Assembly (NCBI GenBank): GCA_947311845.1
Contig: CAMZMU010000115.1
Span: 33,005,115-33,069,114, forward strand
Origin: Poa pratensis
Taxonomy: Eukaryota; Streptophyta; Magnoliopsida; Poales; Poaceae
Direction of reading: 5' to 3'
DNA: 64,000 bases
Part shown: positions 1-10,852 of the stretch, piece by piece
Position numbering within the stretch: position 1 is the stretch's first letter
Layout of the letters: every line of letters starts with the position of its first letter
Made by a program: the position numbers and the translations under genes
Notes under the pieces: model-generated
Told to the model about the DNA's origin: nothing
The model's database searches: none
What the model saw: the letters and a program-made list of their open reading frames with translations, nothing else

Positions 1-1388
1 CTTCAAGTGCCTTCTAGGAGTCAAAGTGCTCATCGGTTACGCGGGGTTGATAAGCAGATACTTAGACCCAAAGAAAAAAATGCTTCAGCGGGATGAAGTC
101 TCATGACTGTTACGTGATGATGACGCAGATCTTTCCAGTTGCAATCAGAGGGATAATGGACAAGCACGTCCGTGAAACACTTTTTGGCCTCTGTAACTTT
201 TTCGACGTCATCTCTCGAAAGTCGATCACCTGGCAGCAGCTCGAAAGGCTGCAGGAAGAGATCTTGTGATACTATGTGAGCTTGAGATTTACTTCCCGCC
301 CACATTCTTTGACATCTGTGTGCATCTGTTGGTCCATATCGTGGATGATATAAATCCATCTCGGCCATTGTTCCTGCACAATATGATGCCGTCCGAACGG
401 TTGAATGGGGTCATCAAAGGATTTGTTCGTAACAGGGCTCGCCCGGATGCAAACATCGTCCAAGGCTTTCTCACCGAAGAGTGCATCTCTATCTGCACGA
501 ATTTTCTAGAGCTCGAGAACCTGGTTGATTTGCCCGTAAACAAGCACCTCGGCAGGCTAGATGGAGTAGGTCACAGAAATGGCCGGAAGGATTTGGATGT
601 GGACTTTGAAGGTCGACGCGCCGACTTTGACAGGGCCAATTTAGTAGCACTACAACACATTGATATGGTTGACAATTTTTGACAAAGCACCAAAACACAA
701 TTAGGAAGAAGTATAGTGATATGGGCAAGACGAGGACGGAGGGAGAAATAATCAGAGAGCACAACTCCTCTTTCGCGGGTTGGTTCAAAGAACGGCTTAA
801 GGCTAATCCGCCGTCAATGATCTCTACGGATGACATACTCTTATTCGCATTGGCACATGGACCCACGACCAACCTCCTAACGTTTCAAGCATACGATATC
901 AACGGGTACACATTCTACACGGAGGAGAAGGACAAAAACTCTGATTATCAAAACTCAGGGGTAACGATGGAATCCTACACCGTGACGTGTTGACAAGATA
1001 CTACGGAAGGATCGAGGAGATATGGGAGCTAAACTACTCTGGAGAAATGGTGCCGATGTTTCGTGTCAGATGGGTTAAGAAAGTCACTCCCGAAGACCGA
1101 TATTTCATCACCATGTCCATACCCACAGCCAAATCAAGCACCAACGTCACCGCACAAAATGAGCCATGGGTATTGGCTAAGCACTACACACAATGCTTCT
1201 TCATAACCGACCCATCCAGGCCTAGCCGTGTTGTTGTGAGGAGAGGCAAAAGGAACATCGCCGGAATGGATGGAGTCGCCAACGAGGAAGACTTCGACGC
1301 CTACGGTGACCCAAATATAGAAGATGACGACAACAATCAGGAAACATACACCACAAGAAAAGCAGGACCACAGTACCACCCAAGTTAG
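1..1388 (+). pseudogene. TNP2-type CACTA transposase C-terminal part (DUF4218/DUF4216), broken
   Basis: The reading frame enters from the left edge. Up to about 115 it reads a TNP2-like stretch ending in a stop. From 106 to 253 a second frame reads a segment with the IFPVAIRGIMDKHVRETLFG motif. From 266 to 682 a third frame gives the DUF4218 core (CELEIYFPPTFFDICVHLL, then RNRARPDANIVQGF). From 679 to 1388 follow two more frames, one with the DUF4216 hallmark YYGRIEEIWELNY and FRVRWVKK. The family encodes the DDE transposase of CACTA elements. Several frame changes and stops within 700 bp show a decayed gene. The catalytic DDE part lies upstream, outside the window. Confidence 0.85.
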
Positions 1389-1389
1389 C

Positions 1390-2845
1390 AGATCCTCCAT
1401 ACACAAGAAAAAGTCACAATGTCGGGCTAAATTTTTCAACAGCGACCAAAAAAAGGAAAGAAGATTGCCAAACGCTGACGATTCTTCGAAGCACTTATTA
1501 TTTTGTATCCCTCATTTGTATAACTACGCACTTATATATCGCGATCAACTCATGAAGCACACTTATTTATATGAGAACAAATTTATATCCCTCATTTGTA
1601 TCCCTCTTATTGTATCTTGTGTGGACTATTTTTATTTTTTTTGAATTTTTTTGAATTCAAAAAATTCAAATATTTTCAAGTATGTGAACAATATTGTCAA
1701 ATATATGTGAACAAATGTGCAGTTTAAATATATGTCTATTTTTCAAAAAAGTTTGAAAAACAGGTCTGTATTTCGAAAATACTGAAAAAATACCAGGTTA
1801 CCTGTGGCGCACAGGGGGCCCCACATGTAAGTGACAGTAAACTTACCTGTGATGCATGGGGCCGTGCGCCACAGATAAGTTAAGCGTCACTTACGTGTGG
1901 GCCCGCCCCCGCGCCCGCCTCTTCTCTTCCAAATTCCCCAAACATTTCCAAGTCCTGCGCATTGGCCGAGCTGCCGCCGGAACTACTACCGCCGGCCGCC
2001 CCCGCCCACCCTGCGCGCGCCCCGCCCTAACTCGCCGCCGGAGACCTCTCCCCTCCCTCCTCACGCTCGACCCCCGTGCGCCGGCGCCGCCGCCCTCCAC
2101 ACCGGCGCGCCCGTCTGCCGCCCACCTCCAGGACACGTTGCACCGAGCCGCCGTCTACGACCTCCCCTCCCTCCCCTCCCCGAGGTTGTGCTCCTCTCAC
2201 ATGCCTCTCCCTCCCCTCCCCACCTGCACATAAGGTGTTTGCTCAAATGCCAAAGTGACATGTGCATGATTTCTGCTATTTCTTGCTTGCTGCAGAAAGC
2301 TTCTAGTTGCTAGGTGCATACTAGCTAGGAAAAAATTTAGAGATGAATAATTTTCAAGATGGAAATTTTCAGAATTTTTGCTAAGTCAAATATGGTCACT
2401 GTTTAAACATGGCTTAGAAAATGACTTAAATTAAGGTGCCAGATGTATTCAAAAAATTATTTCTAGGGTTTATCATGAAGTACTATCTTAGTGCAAGAGA
2501 TCCATGAGGGTAAATTTGAAATAGGATCAAGATTTGATACTTTAGAAATGGTCCAAAGTTGGTACTTTTTAACAGAAATGAAGATGTGATTTTTTTAGTT
2601 ATAATAACTGTTCTAGTTGCTGGATGTGAATGTTGATGGATGTGGATGTATATGGATGTGGATGGATTACTTGTATTTTCTTATTACTTCTATTCTAGGG
2701 AGTTGCTGAGATATGCCGAAATGTTGATTCATTTCCGTTTCAGCAAATTTTGCACTCCATAGCTACATTTTTTAGCAAAGGTCATGCCGGATTTTTTTGT
2801 TTTGTTTTGTTACTAATATGGTGCTATTTACTAATTTGTGCAGAC
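1390..2845 (+). other. Internal non-coding part of the CACTA element
   Basis: No gene was recognised. The stretch holds an AT-rich zone with a TTTTTTGAATT/AATTCAAAAAA palindrome near 1640-1675. Then comes a short cluster of GTGGCGCAC-type repeats (1800-1885), then a GC-rich segment (about 1890-2235). That segment resembles the leader and promoter-proximal region of a grass gene. It is followed by an AT-rich intron-like stretch ending in TTTGTGCAG at 2843, just before the start of the second gene. The order suggests a promoter, leader and intron belonging to the second CACTA gene; this is inference. Confidence 0.45.
1795..1885. repeat. Internal copy of the CACTA subterminal repeat motif
   Basis: Three or four copies of the motif ACCTGTGGCGCAC, in both orientations and partly diverged, lie between the two transposon genes. 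The same motif forms the dense array next to the right terminus at 6690-6955. Subterminal repeats are normally transposase-binding sites confined to element ends. Confidence 0.6.
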
Positions 2846-5800
2846 ATGGCGGACAACGACGAAGCCGGTGGTTCTGGGGCTCATCATGACATTGATGAAG
2901 AACAGTTAGAGAACCACTACCTCAAATTTTTGGTCTCGCAAACTCCCGAGCAAGTGCCCGTTGATAAAGGGGGTGATGCACATTCGACACCCCATGAGGA
3001 CCACGACGAGGAGATGGGTGATGATGAATATGATCCCCATGAGGATACGTCAGATGCGGACGACACCACTAACACGGGCGCCGCCGGCACAGATGGCACC
3101 TCAGGTAGCACCGCCAAGCGTCAGCGGAAGCCAAGGCACCAAAACATGGTGGGCACCGGCCGCCTAATATTCACAAAGGTTGACAAAGTCAGTGGTACGC
3201 GTCTAGAGCCTGAAAAATATGCGAAGGGCGTCGGCATCAACTATGCCGCCATTGCTCAAGAAATCTGCTCGATCAACGACGAAGAACTAAGAAAAAAAGG
3301 TACAGAGCCTTTGGAAAGGCAACTCATTCAGAAGCTCCACTCGCGGTACAGGTTCCTGGAGCCCTACAATGACGGAGATATCAAGAACAACATAGTAAAC
3401 ACCTCGGCAAGATCTGCAAAGGCTTAAGCTCTTGGAAGTATAGGGTGAGGAAGCTGCTTGACAAATGTTGCAGTTTTGAAGAGATCTGCGGCACCTATCC
3501 GGAGGTTCTGGAAAGCAACCCGTTTGGGACAAGGAGGACGCCGAACGTGTAGGTGAGAACCCTTGGAACAAGTTCAAGGACCCGTTGGCAAGCAGAACGA
3601 TCAGGGCCCGATACCTTATTGATAAGGATAGCGGGGAACTCAAGACGGGAAAGAAGGTCTTGGACCTTGAGACAAAGTATTTGGTAAGGAATTTACCAGT
3701 TTAATTAAAATGCTTGTAATCAAGTTGATTATGTTATATATAACACTCACGTTGTTTCTTAACGGTTCGATCACATTCCTTCTCCAGGCAGAAGAAAAAG
3801 CGGAAGCGGAATCTACTCAAACCTCCTCCCAAGGTTCGACAAAGAAGCTCCCGTTGGACACTCCTTTTGTCAGGGCGTACAACCAGATCAAGGACAGGCA
3901 TGTGACCAAACAGCCGCATCGTGGTCGTGTGGTCGGCATCGGTAAGAATCACAAACACTCTTACTATTATCCTACTGAGGCCAAGGAGGTGCGAAACGAG
4001 AGGAAGAGGTTCAACGAGGTGGATTTAAAGGAGGCTGTAGATAAGGAGGTGAAAGCAACCGTGCCCGGGTTAGTCCAAGACCAAGTGGCGCATGCGCTCA
4101 GTGCCATCATGCCTAGCCTGGTGCAGTCGGTTAAGACTTGGATGGTCGAAAGGCAACAAGGGTCGTTTAACATGCCCAGCTTTGTCGGAAGCAACTCCAA
4201 CAATCTGGCGCCTACGATGGATGTTCCAGCCGCCAACCCTACTTGTGGTAGGGAGGATGCGACGCTGGCCGCCAACAATGAAGTTACTAAAGGGGGTTCG
4301 CCAGCCGGCGCGCATCAGCTTCGCAGCCCCTCCATCATCTCTTCCACGCCCGTTCGCCGTCCAATGCCATTACCCGAGCTTGAAGCCCTCACGGTAATTA
4401 AGCGTCGCAAAAGTCTCAACAAATTATGTATATAACTCATCCTTGGCGCCCTCTCTTACGCCTTATATGCATGTTTTCGTAGGCCGACGAGGTGGGATGC
4501 ACGTTGCTATTGCATGTGGAGAATGAGCTTCGAGATGTGGCAACGGCAAGCATCATGACACCACTTCAACACGTGATGCACAACCTGCCTATGGCCCCTG
4601 ACGTGTTTCGGGTACATATTCATCGGGTGCTCTCGGGTTATGATGACCTTTATCCTCCAATTCAACCCGCGGGTGCCGATTCCGAGAAAACCCTCCATGG
4701 ATGCTTGGGTTATCCCATGACATGGCCAAAGGCACTGATCCTATTGGACCCTCCTATCACCACCCCGCATGCAAAGCCAACACTAGCGAATCAAGATGAA
4801 GTGCTAGACATCTGGGCCGCCCTATCACCAGCAAACCACAACTTTAAACCACTAGTCATTCCAAGAGGGTCGGTGGTTGATCGTGTCGAGCCAAGGCAAG
4901 GAGGGGATGATGACCATGATAGTGACTTAATGGATTTTGACGACGCGTACACCAGGATCAGGATCTTCAAGCTCCTCACTGCTCTAAGCGTCTGTTCAGT
5001 TCTCAGGGGACGCCTGAACCGCCTGCCCTCTTCAGCGAGGATCAACAAGGCAACAAGCCTTTCAGCCAGGAGACACTACTTAGGGCGGTCATGCCGGAGA
5101 TTCGGAAAGGAACCATCCCTCCCACGGCTGCCGAGAAGAAGCCTAAGAAAGGAGGACATAAAAGAAAAGTGAAGGGTGCCCATGCCTCTAACAGCCAACC
5201 AGCGCCGGTGGCTATGGAGCCGATCCGGGCTAAGGACAATGTAGGCGTCTCCAACTGGCATTCGATCCATGAGTTGGCTAAACCGATGCTGCCGAAGAGA
5301 ATATTGAAGCTCCTAACGCCGGATATGCGGAGTCTCCATGACTCGGTTCTGGATATCGAGGAAACTCTTATCACATCATCACGTCCAGTATACCCGGTTT
5401 TCCCGGTAAAGGTACCAAAGGACATTGACCTTGCCGATGAATACCCCGTGGACGTGTTCTTCCTGAGATTTGAAGAGGTCTTCGACATGTACCATATGAA
5501 ATGACTCCCTTATGCTTCGTCCGCCTTCTTGCTCTCAAGATGGAGTACATGCTTATGAGAGAGGAAACTCGGGTCCTGGCGGTAATGGACCCCTACCACC
5601 TTCAGGAGGGCCGTATCAACCATAGTGAAGGTAAGCGACAAGCGACGCGGTATATCCAAAAATTCTTCCAGAAGAATCATGAGAGGAAAATCATTCTCAT
5701 GCCATACTTTCCCGAGTAAGTCATTCGCTAGCCGCCATTACACATGCTTTTCATGCATTTCCATCCGTACGAAGATTAACTTGAGTATGGGTCTCATTTT

Positions 5801-6404
5801 GTGCAGGAACAAATATTGTGTCCTCATTGTTGCGTACCCGAGAATTTTGGAAGCCTATTATTTGGACTCGGGGAGGCATCACAAGAAGAAATACTATGAA
5901 CATATCAAGAGTGTTATGAATGATGCTCTCACCGGCTACGCCTTCCAGGGTGGCCCCATGGAAGTACAAAAACAGAAAGATGGCAAGCTGGTATTCGCCC
6001 ACCATACGACTTTCAAATCCGTCGCACAGCCGCCAACGAGTGACCACGACGCCTACTACGTCTTAATGCACCTGTGGGAGTACGTAGGGGATCAGCAACA
6101 ACTACAGTTGCCATCTAGTCTCCGCGATCGCTGCCTGAAGAACATGACGGAGGCCACTGATTATCAACACAGAGAGGAGTTCTGTCGCATCCAGAACACG
6201 ATTGCAACGACAATCCTTCGTGATGTCCTCCCTTCGGACGGGCTATTCTACAACAGTAACATACATCCAACGAACGCCGAAGTTGAAAAACGCTCAGAAG
6301 ATCAGGATGACTACAGACCATTCAACACTTTAGATGGCTTCAAGCCTTTCCCGCCGATGCCACAACCGAGAGCGAGGAAGAACAAGCCCCAACCAGAGCT
6401 GTGA
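2846..6404 (+). pseudogene. Second CACTA gene with Ulp1-like (C48) C-terminal domain, frameshifted
   Basis: The start at 2846 (MADNDEAGG) follows a TTTGTGCAG acceptor. The N-terminal part is acidic, then has a basic stretch (KRQRKPRHQNMVGTGRLIF). Frames change near 3400 and 3550, and apparent introns lie near 3690-3787 and 4390-4482. Further frame changes occur near 4960 and 5500. Exon segments to 4390 and 4980 and from 5030 to 5500 are rich in charged residues. The last part (about 5450-6300) resembles Ulp1/SENP-type domains found in grass CACTA elements: FLRFEEVFDMYHM, VLIVAYPRILEAYYLDSGR, then DAYYVLMHLWEYV. Where active proteases have His-Trp and Cys-Gly, this copy has Tyr-Cys and Asp-Ala, so it looks catalytically dead. 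The role of this gene in transposition is not known to me. Confidence 0.72.
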
Positions 6405-6689
6405 TGGTCGATATGTTATTGTTCCGAGTGCAATGTGGTTGCACTTTTATGTGTCTTATAAACGTTATTCATAAACTTCTTGGTGTTGTTTTTAGTTTAT
6501 TCGAACATGCTACTAAATGTTATGAATCGGGATGTATAATATCAAATGTAATGAATTTGTGTCTATTTCAGAAATTTCAAATATGATTATTTTATTTTGG
6601 CCAAAACTGTGTATTTATACTCCTGTGTATTTATACCTGTACAAATACGAAATACGGTACAACAAATCTTTTTTTGCAAAATATCTTAC

Positions 6690-6955
6690 CTGTGACGCAC
6701 AGGATATATTACCTGTGGCGCACACCCCTGGTTACCTATGGCGCACACCTGTGACGCACATCATGCACTTATCTGTGGCGCACATGTTCTCTTATCTATG
6801 GCGCACATGCGGGAGGTTCGCGTATAAGTGGTGTGCCCCGCGGCACTTACCAGTGGCGCACGGTGCAAGCTATATGTGGCACACATGTGGTGCGCCACAA
6901 GTAAGTGGTGTTATCTGTGGCATGTTACCAGTGTACCGTGCGCCACTGATAGGCC
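6690..6955. repeat. CACTA subterminal repeat array
   Basis: About ten copies of a 10-14 bp motif (ACCTGTGGCGCACA and variants with TATCTATGG or ACCAGTGG) lie within 270 bp. Most are in one orientation; at 6885-6900 and 6938-6950 they are inverted (GTGCGCCAC). The array is immediately inside the right terminus. In En/Spm such repeats bind the element-encoded TNPA protein. Confidence 0.85.
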
Positions 6956-6968
6956 ATTTTGGTGGTAA

Positions 6969-6985
6969 GCTTTTCTGTACTAGTG
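6969..6985 (-). repeat. CACTA right terminal inverted repeat
   Basis: Read on the minus strand this is CACTAGTACAGAAAAGC, starting with the CACTA pentamer. The following ACA (6986-6988) would be one copy of the 3-bp target duplication; its partner is outside the window. Confidence 0.85.
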
Positions 6986-7509
6986 ACAACTGAGACAACG
7001 ACATCTCAATTTGGAAGGCTGGCAGTATAATTCGCGAGAGACAGAGATATTGTTGAAGAAATCGGTTGAATCTCCTTTTAAGGAGAGGCACTCCCATGTC
7101 GAACATTGCCAATCTAGTGTGGTGGGAGACAAAGATCCTAGCCATCACGTCGATCGAACACCTCCGGTGCGCTTAGGTTGACATTGTGGTCGACGGCCAG
7201 AACCAGCCATGTGTGCTCGAGATCCAAGCGTATGTCGTGGTGGTGGCGGCCACCATGCTCATGACCACTCTAGATGTCCCCTCCATACCCGTCGTAGCCG
7301 GTACGACGTCTCGCTCCGCGGTGAACCCATTTTATATATTGGTATGGGTGGAGTATATTTTTGGTAAGTTGCATCTAAATATTTTTTAATACTTCGTATG
7401 TTGTTTTTCCCGTGTATGAAAAGCTCGTGTTGCTTCCGCCCCCTTTCCACTTCAACTATGTTCCCGAAGGTATTACACTCGAACTCCCGAGAGGGGACCG
7501 TATGAACTT
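6986..7509. other. Spacer without recognisable gene
   Basis: Short unrelated open frames only. The sequence has moderate GC and contains no motif I recognise. Confidence 0.4.
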
Positions 7510-8154
7510 AGGGGCATCTGCCTGTTTTTTTGGATGTAGGAAAGTTGCCCTGCAATTGGGGAATATGGAATTGGAGCTCAGTTTCCACCGTTTGGTCTGG
7601 CTAGGGAATTTCGGCCTGGAAAGTTGGACCAATTCCACGCGCAGCCCGCGGTAGGTGTCCGCTCAGGCCAAAACATTCCGAGGGTGGAGGCTGGGAAACG
7701 CTACTCGTTCGTTCCCTGCTCGACTCGCTCGTTCGTTCCCCTGCGACTGGAGCTCGACCCCGTGCGATTGGAGGCCCGGCGACTAGAGCTCGACCATCCC
7801 AGGGCGGCGCGAGCGGCGCCGGCGGCCCAGGTACGTCCTCCTCCGCCCCTCCCTCACCTCCTCTGGCCGTCCCTATTCTCCCCTCCCTCTCCTCTGCCCC
7901 TCTCTCTCCACCGAGCGGTACACACGTAACCCTAGATGGGCACGGCGGCGGGATGCACGCGCGGCGGCACGGCGGCGGCGGGGTGGGCGCACGGCGGCGG
8001 GATTCCTGCCCAGCTCATCACCTGAGCCGTGTTGTCCTCTCTCCCCGCCTGCCATTTCTGATCTCTCCCTCCGAGCGAGCTCCTTTGTCACATTTTCTAA
8101 TTCTTTTCTGCTTGGAAACTGCAGATTGCTGCCAAGATATTGTACTAGCAGCTG

Positions 8155-8660
8155 AAGGTATAAAACATTCTCTTCCCCTAGCTTGTACTAGAAGCTGAAT
8201 TTATGTGGTATATCATGATTTGTTGTTGCAAGTAGAGTCCAATTTGGTACTGTGATATGAAGGTGTGACCATGTTTATGCATTTGTAGTATATATTTATT
8301 TACACAATGCTCTAAATAATTCATGTTGCAAATGGTGTGTGCATTTGTAGCTTTTTATCATGTCTTCCCCTTTCCCTCTCTGCTCCGCGCCGCCCTCGGA
8401 AACCCTAGATGGGGCCGGCGGCGGGCTGTGGCTAGTAGTTGATTGAAGGTATAAAACATCTCTGCCCATGTGGTGTTGCTAGTATAGTGTGCTATATGAA
8501 TTGCTTGTGCTATATGAATGTGATTGTGTGACCATGTGGTGTTGCTAGTATAGTGTGCGAATTGGGTATTGTCATATGAATGTGAGACAATGAATTTGTG
8601 CTATACATTTATTTAAACAATGCTATTTTCATCATGTTCATTGTAGCCTTTTCATCATGT
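8155..8660 (+). repeat. Diverged direct duplication in the transposase leader
   Basis: Two blocks share GAAGGTATAAAACAT (about 8155 and 8445) and the surrounding AT-rich text with ATATGAATGTG and TTTATTTA. A shorter phrase, GTGGTGTTGCTAGTATAGTG, occurs at about 8470 and 8530. The duplication precedes the transposase start codon and probably lies in an intron of its leader. Confidence 0.55.
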
Positions 8661-9400
8661 CTCAACAAGAGTTGGTTGCTTATGTTACCGAAGAGAACAA
8701 AAGAAGAAAAAGGAAAAGGATAATATTGGCACAGAAGTATTTTGAAATATCATGTCTTGCATTAGCTTATCTTAGTACTCAAAGGGCACCTAGAGACCTC
8801 GGATGCTTCAATGATGACGAGGAAACGGTTAGATATCGGAAGTACATCTTGAAAAAAACTTATGATGGGTCCGAAGCAACTTGCTATGATAAGCTACGCT
8901 TAACAAAACGAAACTTCCATGATCTTGTTGCTATGCTGCGTGAGAAGTGTGGTCTCAAAGGTAGCATGTTCATGACGGTAGAAGAAGATGTTGCTATGTT
9001 CCTACAAGTTGTTGGTCATGGACTTAAAATGAGGATGTTGGGTGGCACGTATTGTCGGTCTACTGAGACAATCAGTAGGCACTTCTCTACTGTGTTATCA
9101 GCAATCCTGTCTCTAACCGGGGAGTTCATCAAGCTTCCTGATCCTTCTACTAGTCCTCCCGATGATTACAAGTGGAAGTGGTTTCCTAATGCACTTGGAG
9201 CTCTAGATGGGTGTCATATTCCTGTGTTTGTCAATACTGCTGACAAAGGGAGGTATAGGAACAGGCACCAAGAAATCAGCACTAACATGCTAGGTGTGGT
9301 AGATTGGAACATGAAATTTCTCTATGTTCTACCTGGTTGGGAGGGTTCGGCATCAGACTCGAGAGTGCTAAAAGATGCTATGAGAATCGATGTCCATATG
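8657..9400 (+). pseudogene. HARBI1/PIF-type transposase (DDE_4), truncated
   Basis: The frame opens at 8657 (MSQQELVAY) in good context. It carries the N-terminal helix-turn-helix-like region (YDKLRLTKRNFHDLVAMLRE), the ETISRHF motif, the first catalytic Asp in GALDGCHIPV and the second in PGWEGSASDSRVL. Family members continue for another 100 or more residues with a YYLVDAGY-like segment and the catalytic Glu; both are absent here. After DSRVLKDAM the protein diverges and becomes Pro/Arg/Ser-rich, which is translation of the neighbouring gene's 5' exon. The protein would be inactive as a transposase. The open frame nevertheless continues to 9871, discussed in the findings. Confidence 0.85.
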
Positions 9401-9459
9401 TTCTCGAACTCAGTTGATAAATTGCCTTCGAACTTGTCGGTTGGGAACTTGGGATTACG

Positions 9460-9867
9460 ATCCAACCGCCAGCAGCAGCCCTCGACCTGTCCCCCTCGCC
9501 CCGCCTCCGGGCCGCGTCTCGCCTCTGTTCGCTCTGTCACGTCTCCTCCCCCACGAGCCTCCTCTCTCCTAGGGTTTCGTCGCCGCCAACAACGCCCAGT
9601 CTCCGTGCGCCTCATCTCCTTCTCCCGTGTAGACGTCCCCGTCTGCCCCATCTCTTTTTTCCGCCGCCCCGTCCAAATCCGGCCTCACGGTGGTCCGCCT
9701 CGACCGCGGCCATCCCGTCGCCGCCCCCGCCCCCGCCCTGCTGTCTGCTCCGACTCGGCCGTGGTCCGCCCCGACTCCAGGCTGCTGATCCCGTCGTCTC
9801 GCTTCGAGAACTCGCCTAGGCTCTCGGTCCGCGCGCACGAGCTCGTCGCCGACTCCCTGTCCGCAAG
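9460..9867 (+). other. 5' untranslated first exon of the SUA-like gene (inferred)
   Basis: A C-rich, promoter-proximal segment ends in the canonical donor CCGCAAG/GTAATT at 9867/9868. The next exon begins after TTCTCTTACAG at 10804 and contains the start codon at 10853. The transcription start cannot be read from sequence; 9460 is where similarity to the transposase fades. The intron (9868-10803) shows nothing but AT-rich sequence. Confidence 0.5.
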
Positions 9868-10852
9868 GTAATTGTGTAATCGGTCACTGCAACGTTTTGT
9901 TGTACGATGGAGTCGTCTATGTCGTTATTTGATAAGTGTTCGGTGTTAATTGGAGAATTCATGCTGTGTACAAAGCTCAGATGTTGTGGTGCTATCCGTG
10001 TGACAGTGTCAGTGAGCAATCTATGTTTGTGCATAGTGTTTCATTCTTCTGTGATGTATGGTATGATAGTGTGCATTTGGTAGTTATACCGTGGCAGCGA
10101 GGATTTTGAGTTGACATACAATAGCCAACTACTCATCTAGCCGGCGCAGGTAGGGTGGCTACCTGCAGGCTGCGGCTTGACTCGTGGAGTAAATCGCGTG
10201 ACCCGCCGCATAGAAACTGATTAATCTCTGACTAGCAGGCTGACTAGTTTTGTAGTGCTGGTTTGTGGTTGTCTCAGGAACAGTGAAATAGGCCTAGGCT
10301 TAGTCTTCCATGGAAACAAGCCATAATCTGGCACAGAGTGTTTGTAGTAAAATGTTCACGGGTATAATTATTCCTGGAAACTAATTCCCTGCATGTTAAC
10401 TGGTAAGTTCATCTCAGTGGACTTGCTGTTTTTGTCGTCATGCTGCTGAATTCTTGCTCTCTATTTGCAAGATGCATATGGTTTTTTTATCCACCTATGC
10501 ACTGCCCCATTTGGAATGTAGGAATCCCATGGAATTCTGGACAAATTGTTCCGTTCATGCATAATTCCTGCATTCACGGCAGGCCTGTATATGGTATAAT
10601 TAATTACTACAAAATCTAGCGCAATAAGAAGTAACTTGAGTAATGGGCATATCTAGCACCAATAAATGCTCGTGGATTGATTCATAGCTTGAACCTTAGA
10701 TGATTGTAGTATTTCTGGTTTGTTTCGAAGATCTTGTGAGGCGTGGCGTTATGGTGGTTTTCTTGTTCACACTTAACTGTATTTTGTCATGCTTCTCTTA
10801 CAGGATACACCAAAATATATCCACGCCCCAAAGTTTGAAAGATCACCAAGAA

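Larger units (their letters stand above)
1..6985 (+). mobile_element. CACTA (En/Spm) DNA transposon, 3' part
   Basis: A large CACTA-superfamily element enters from the left edge and ends at 6985. The right terminus at 6969-6985 reads, on the opposite strand, CACTAGTACAGAAAAGC, the diagnostic CACTA terminal inverted repeat. It is preceded by an array of GTGGCGCAC-type subterminal repeats (6690-6955). Inside are remains of a TNP2-type transposase (1-1388) and a second gene with a Ulp1-like C-terminus (2846-6404), both on the + strand, the usual two-gene layout of large Triticeae CACTA elements. The left terminus is outside the window, so the full length and the 3-bp target duplication cannot be checked. 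Both genes have frame breaks, so this copy is not autonomous. Confidence 0.88.
7510..9450 (+). mobile_element. PIF/Harbinger DNA transposon, 3'-truncated
   Basis: The element is identified by its transposase (8657 to about 9400). A possible left end is TTA followed by GGGGCATCTGCC at about 7508, fitting the 3-bp TTA/TAA target of PIF/Harbinger, but no matching right terminus is visible. The leader (7620-8110) is GC-rich, with AACCCTAGATGGG at 7929 and again at 8399. The coding part stops matching the family at about 9380-9450 and runs directly into the GC-rich first exon of the downstream SUA-like gene. The 3' half is therefore missing. Both outer boundaries are approximate. Confidence 0.6.

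Noticed and set aside
1856..2313. Overlapping Pro/Arg-rich open frames in the CACTA interior
   Set aside because: All frames are open because of high GC; there is no domain, and the position fits an untranslated leader.
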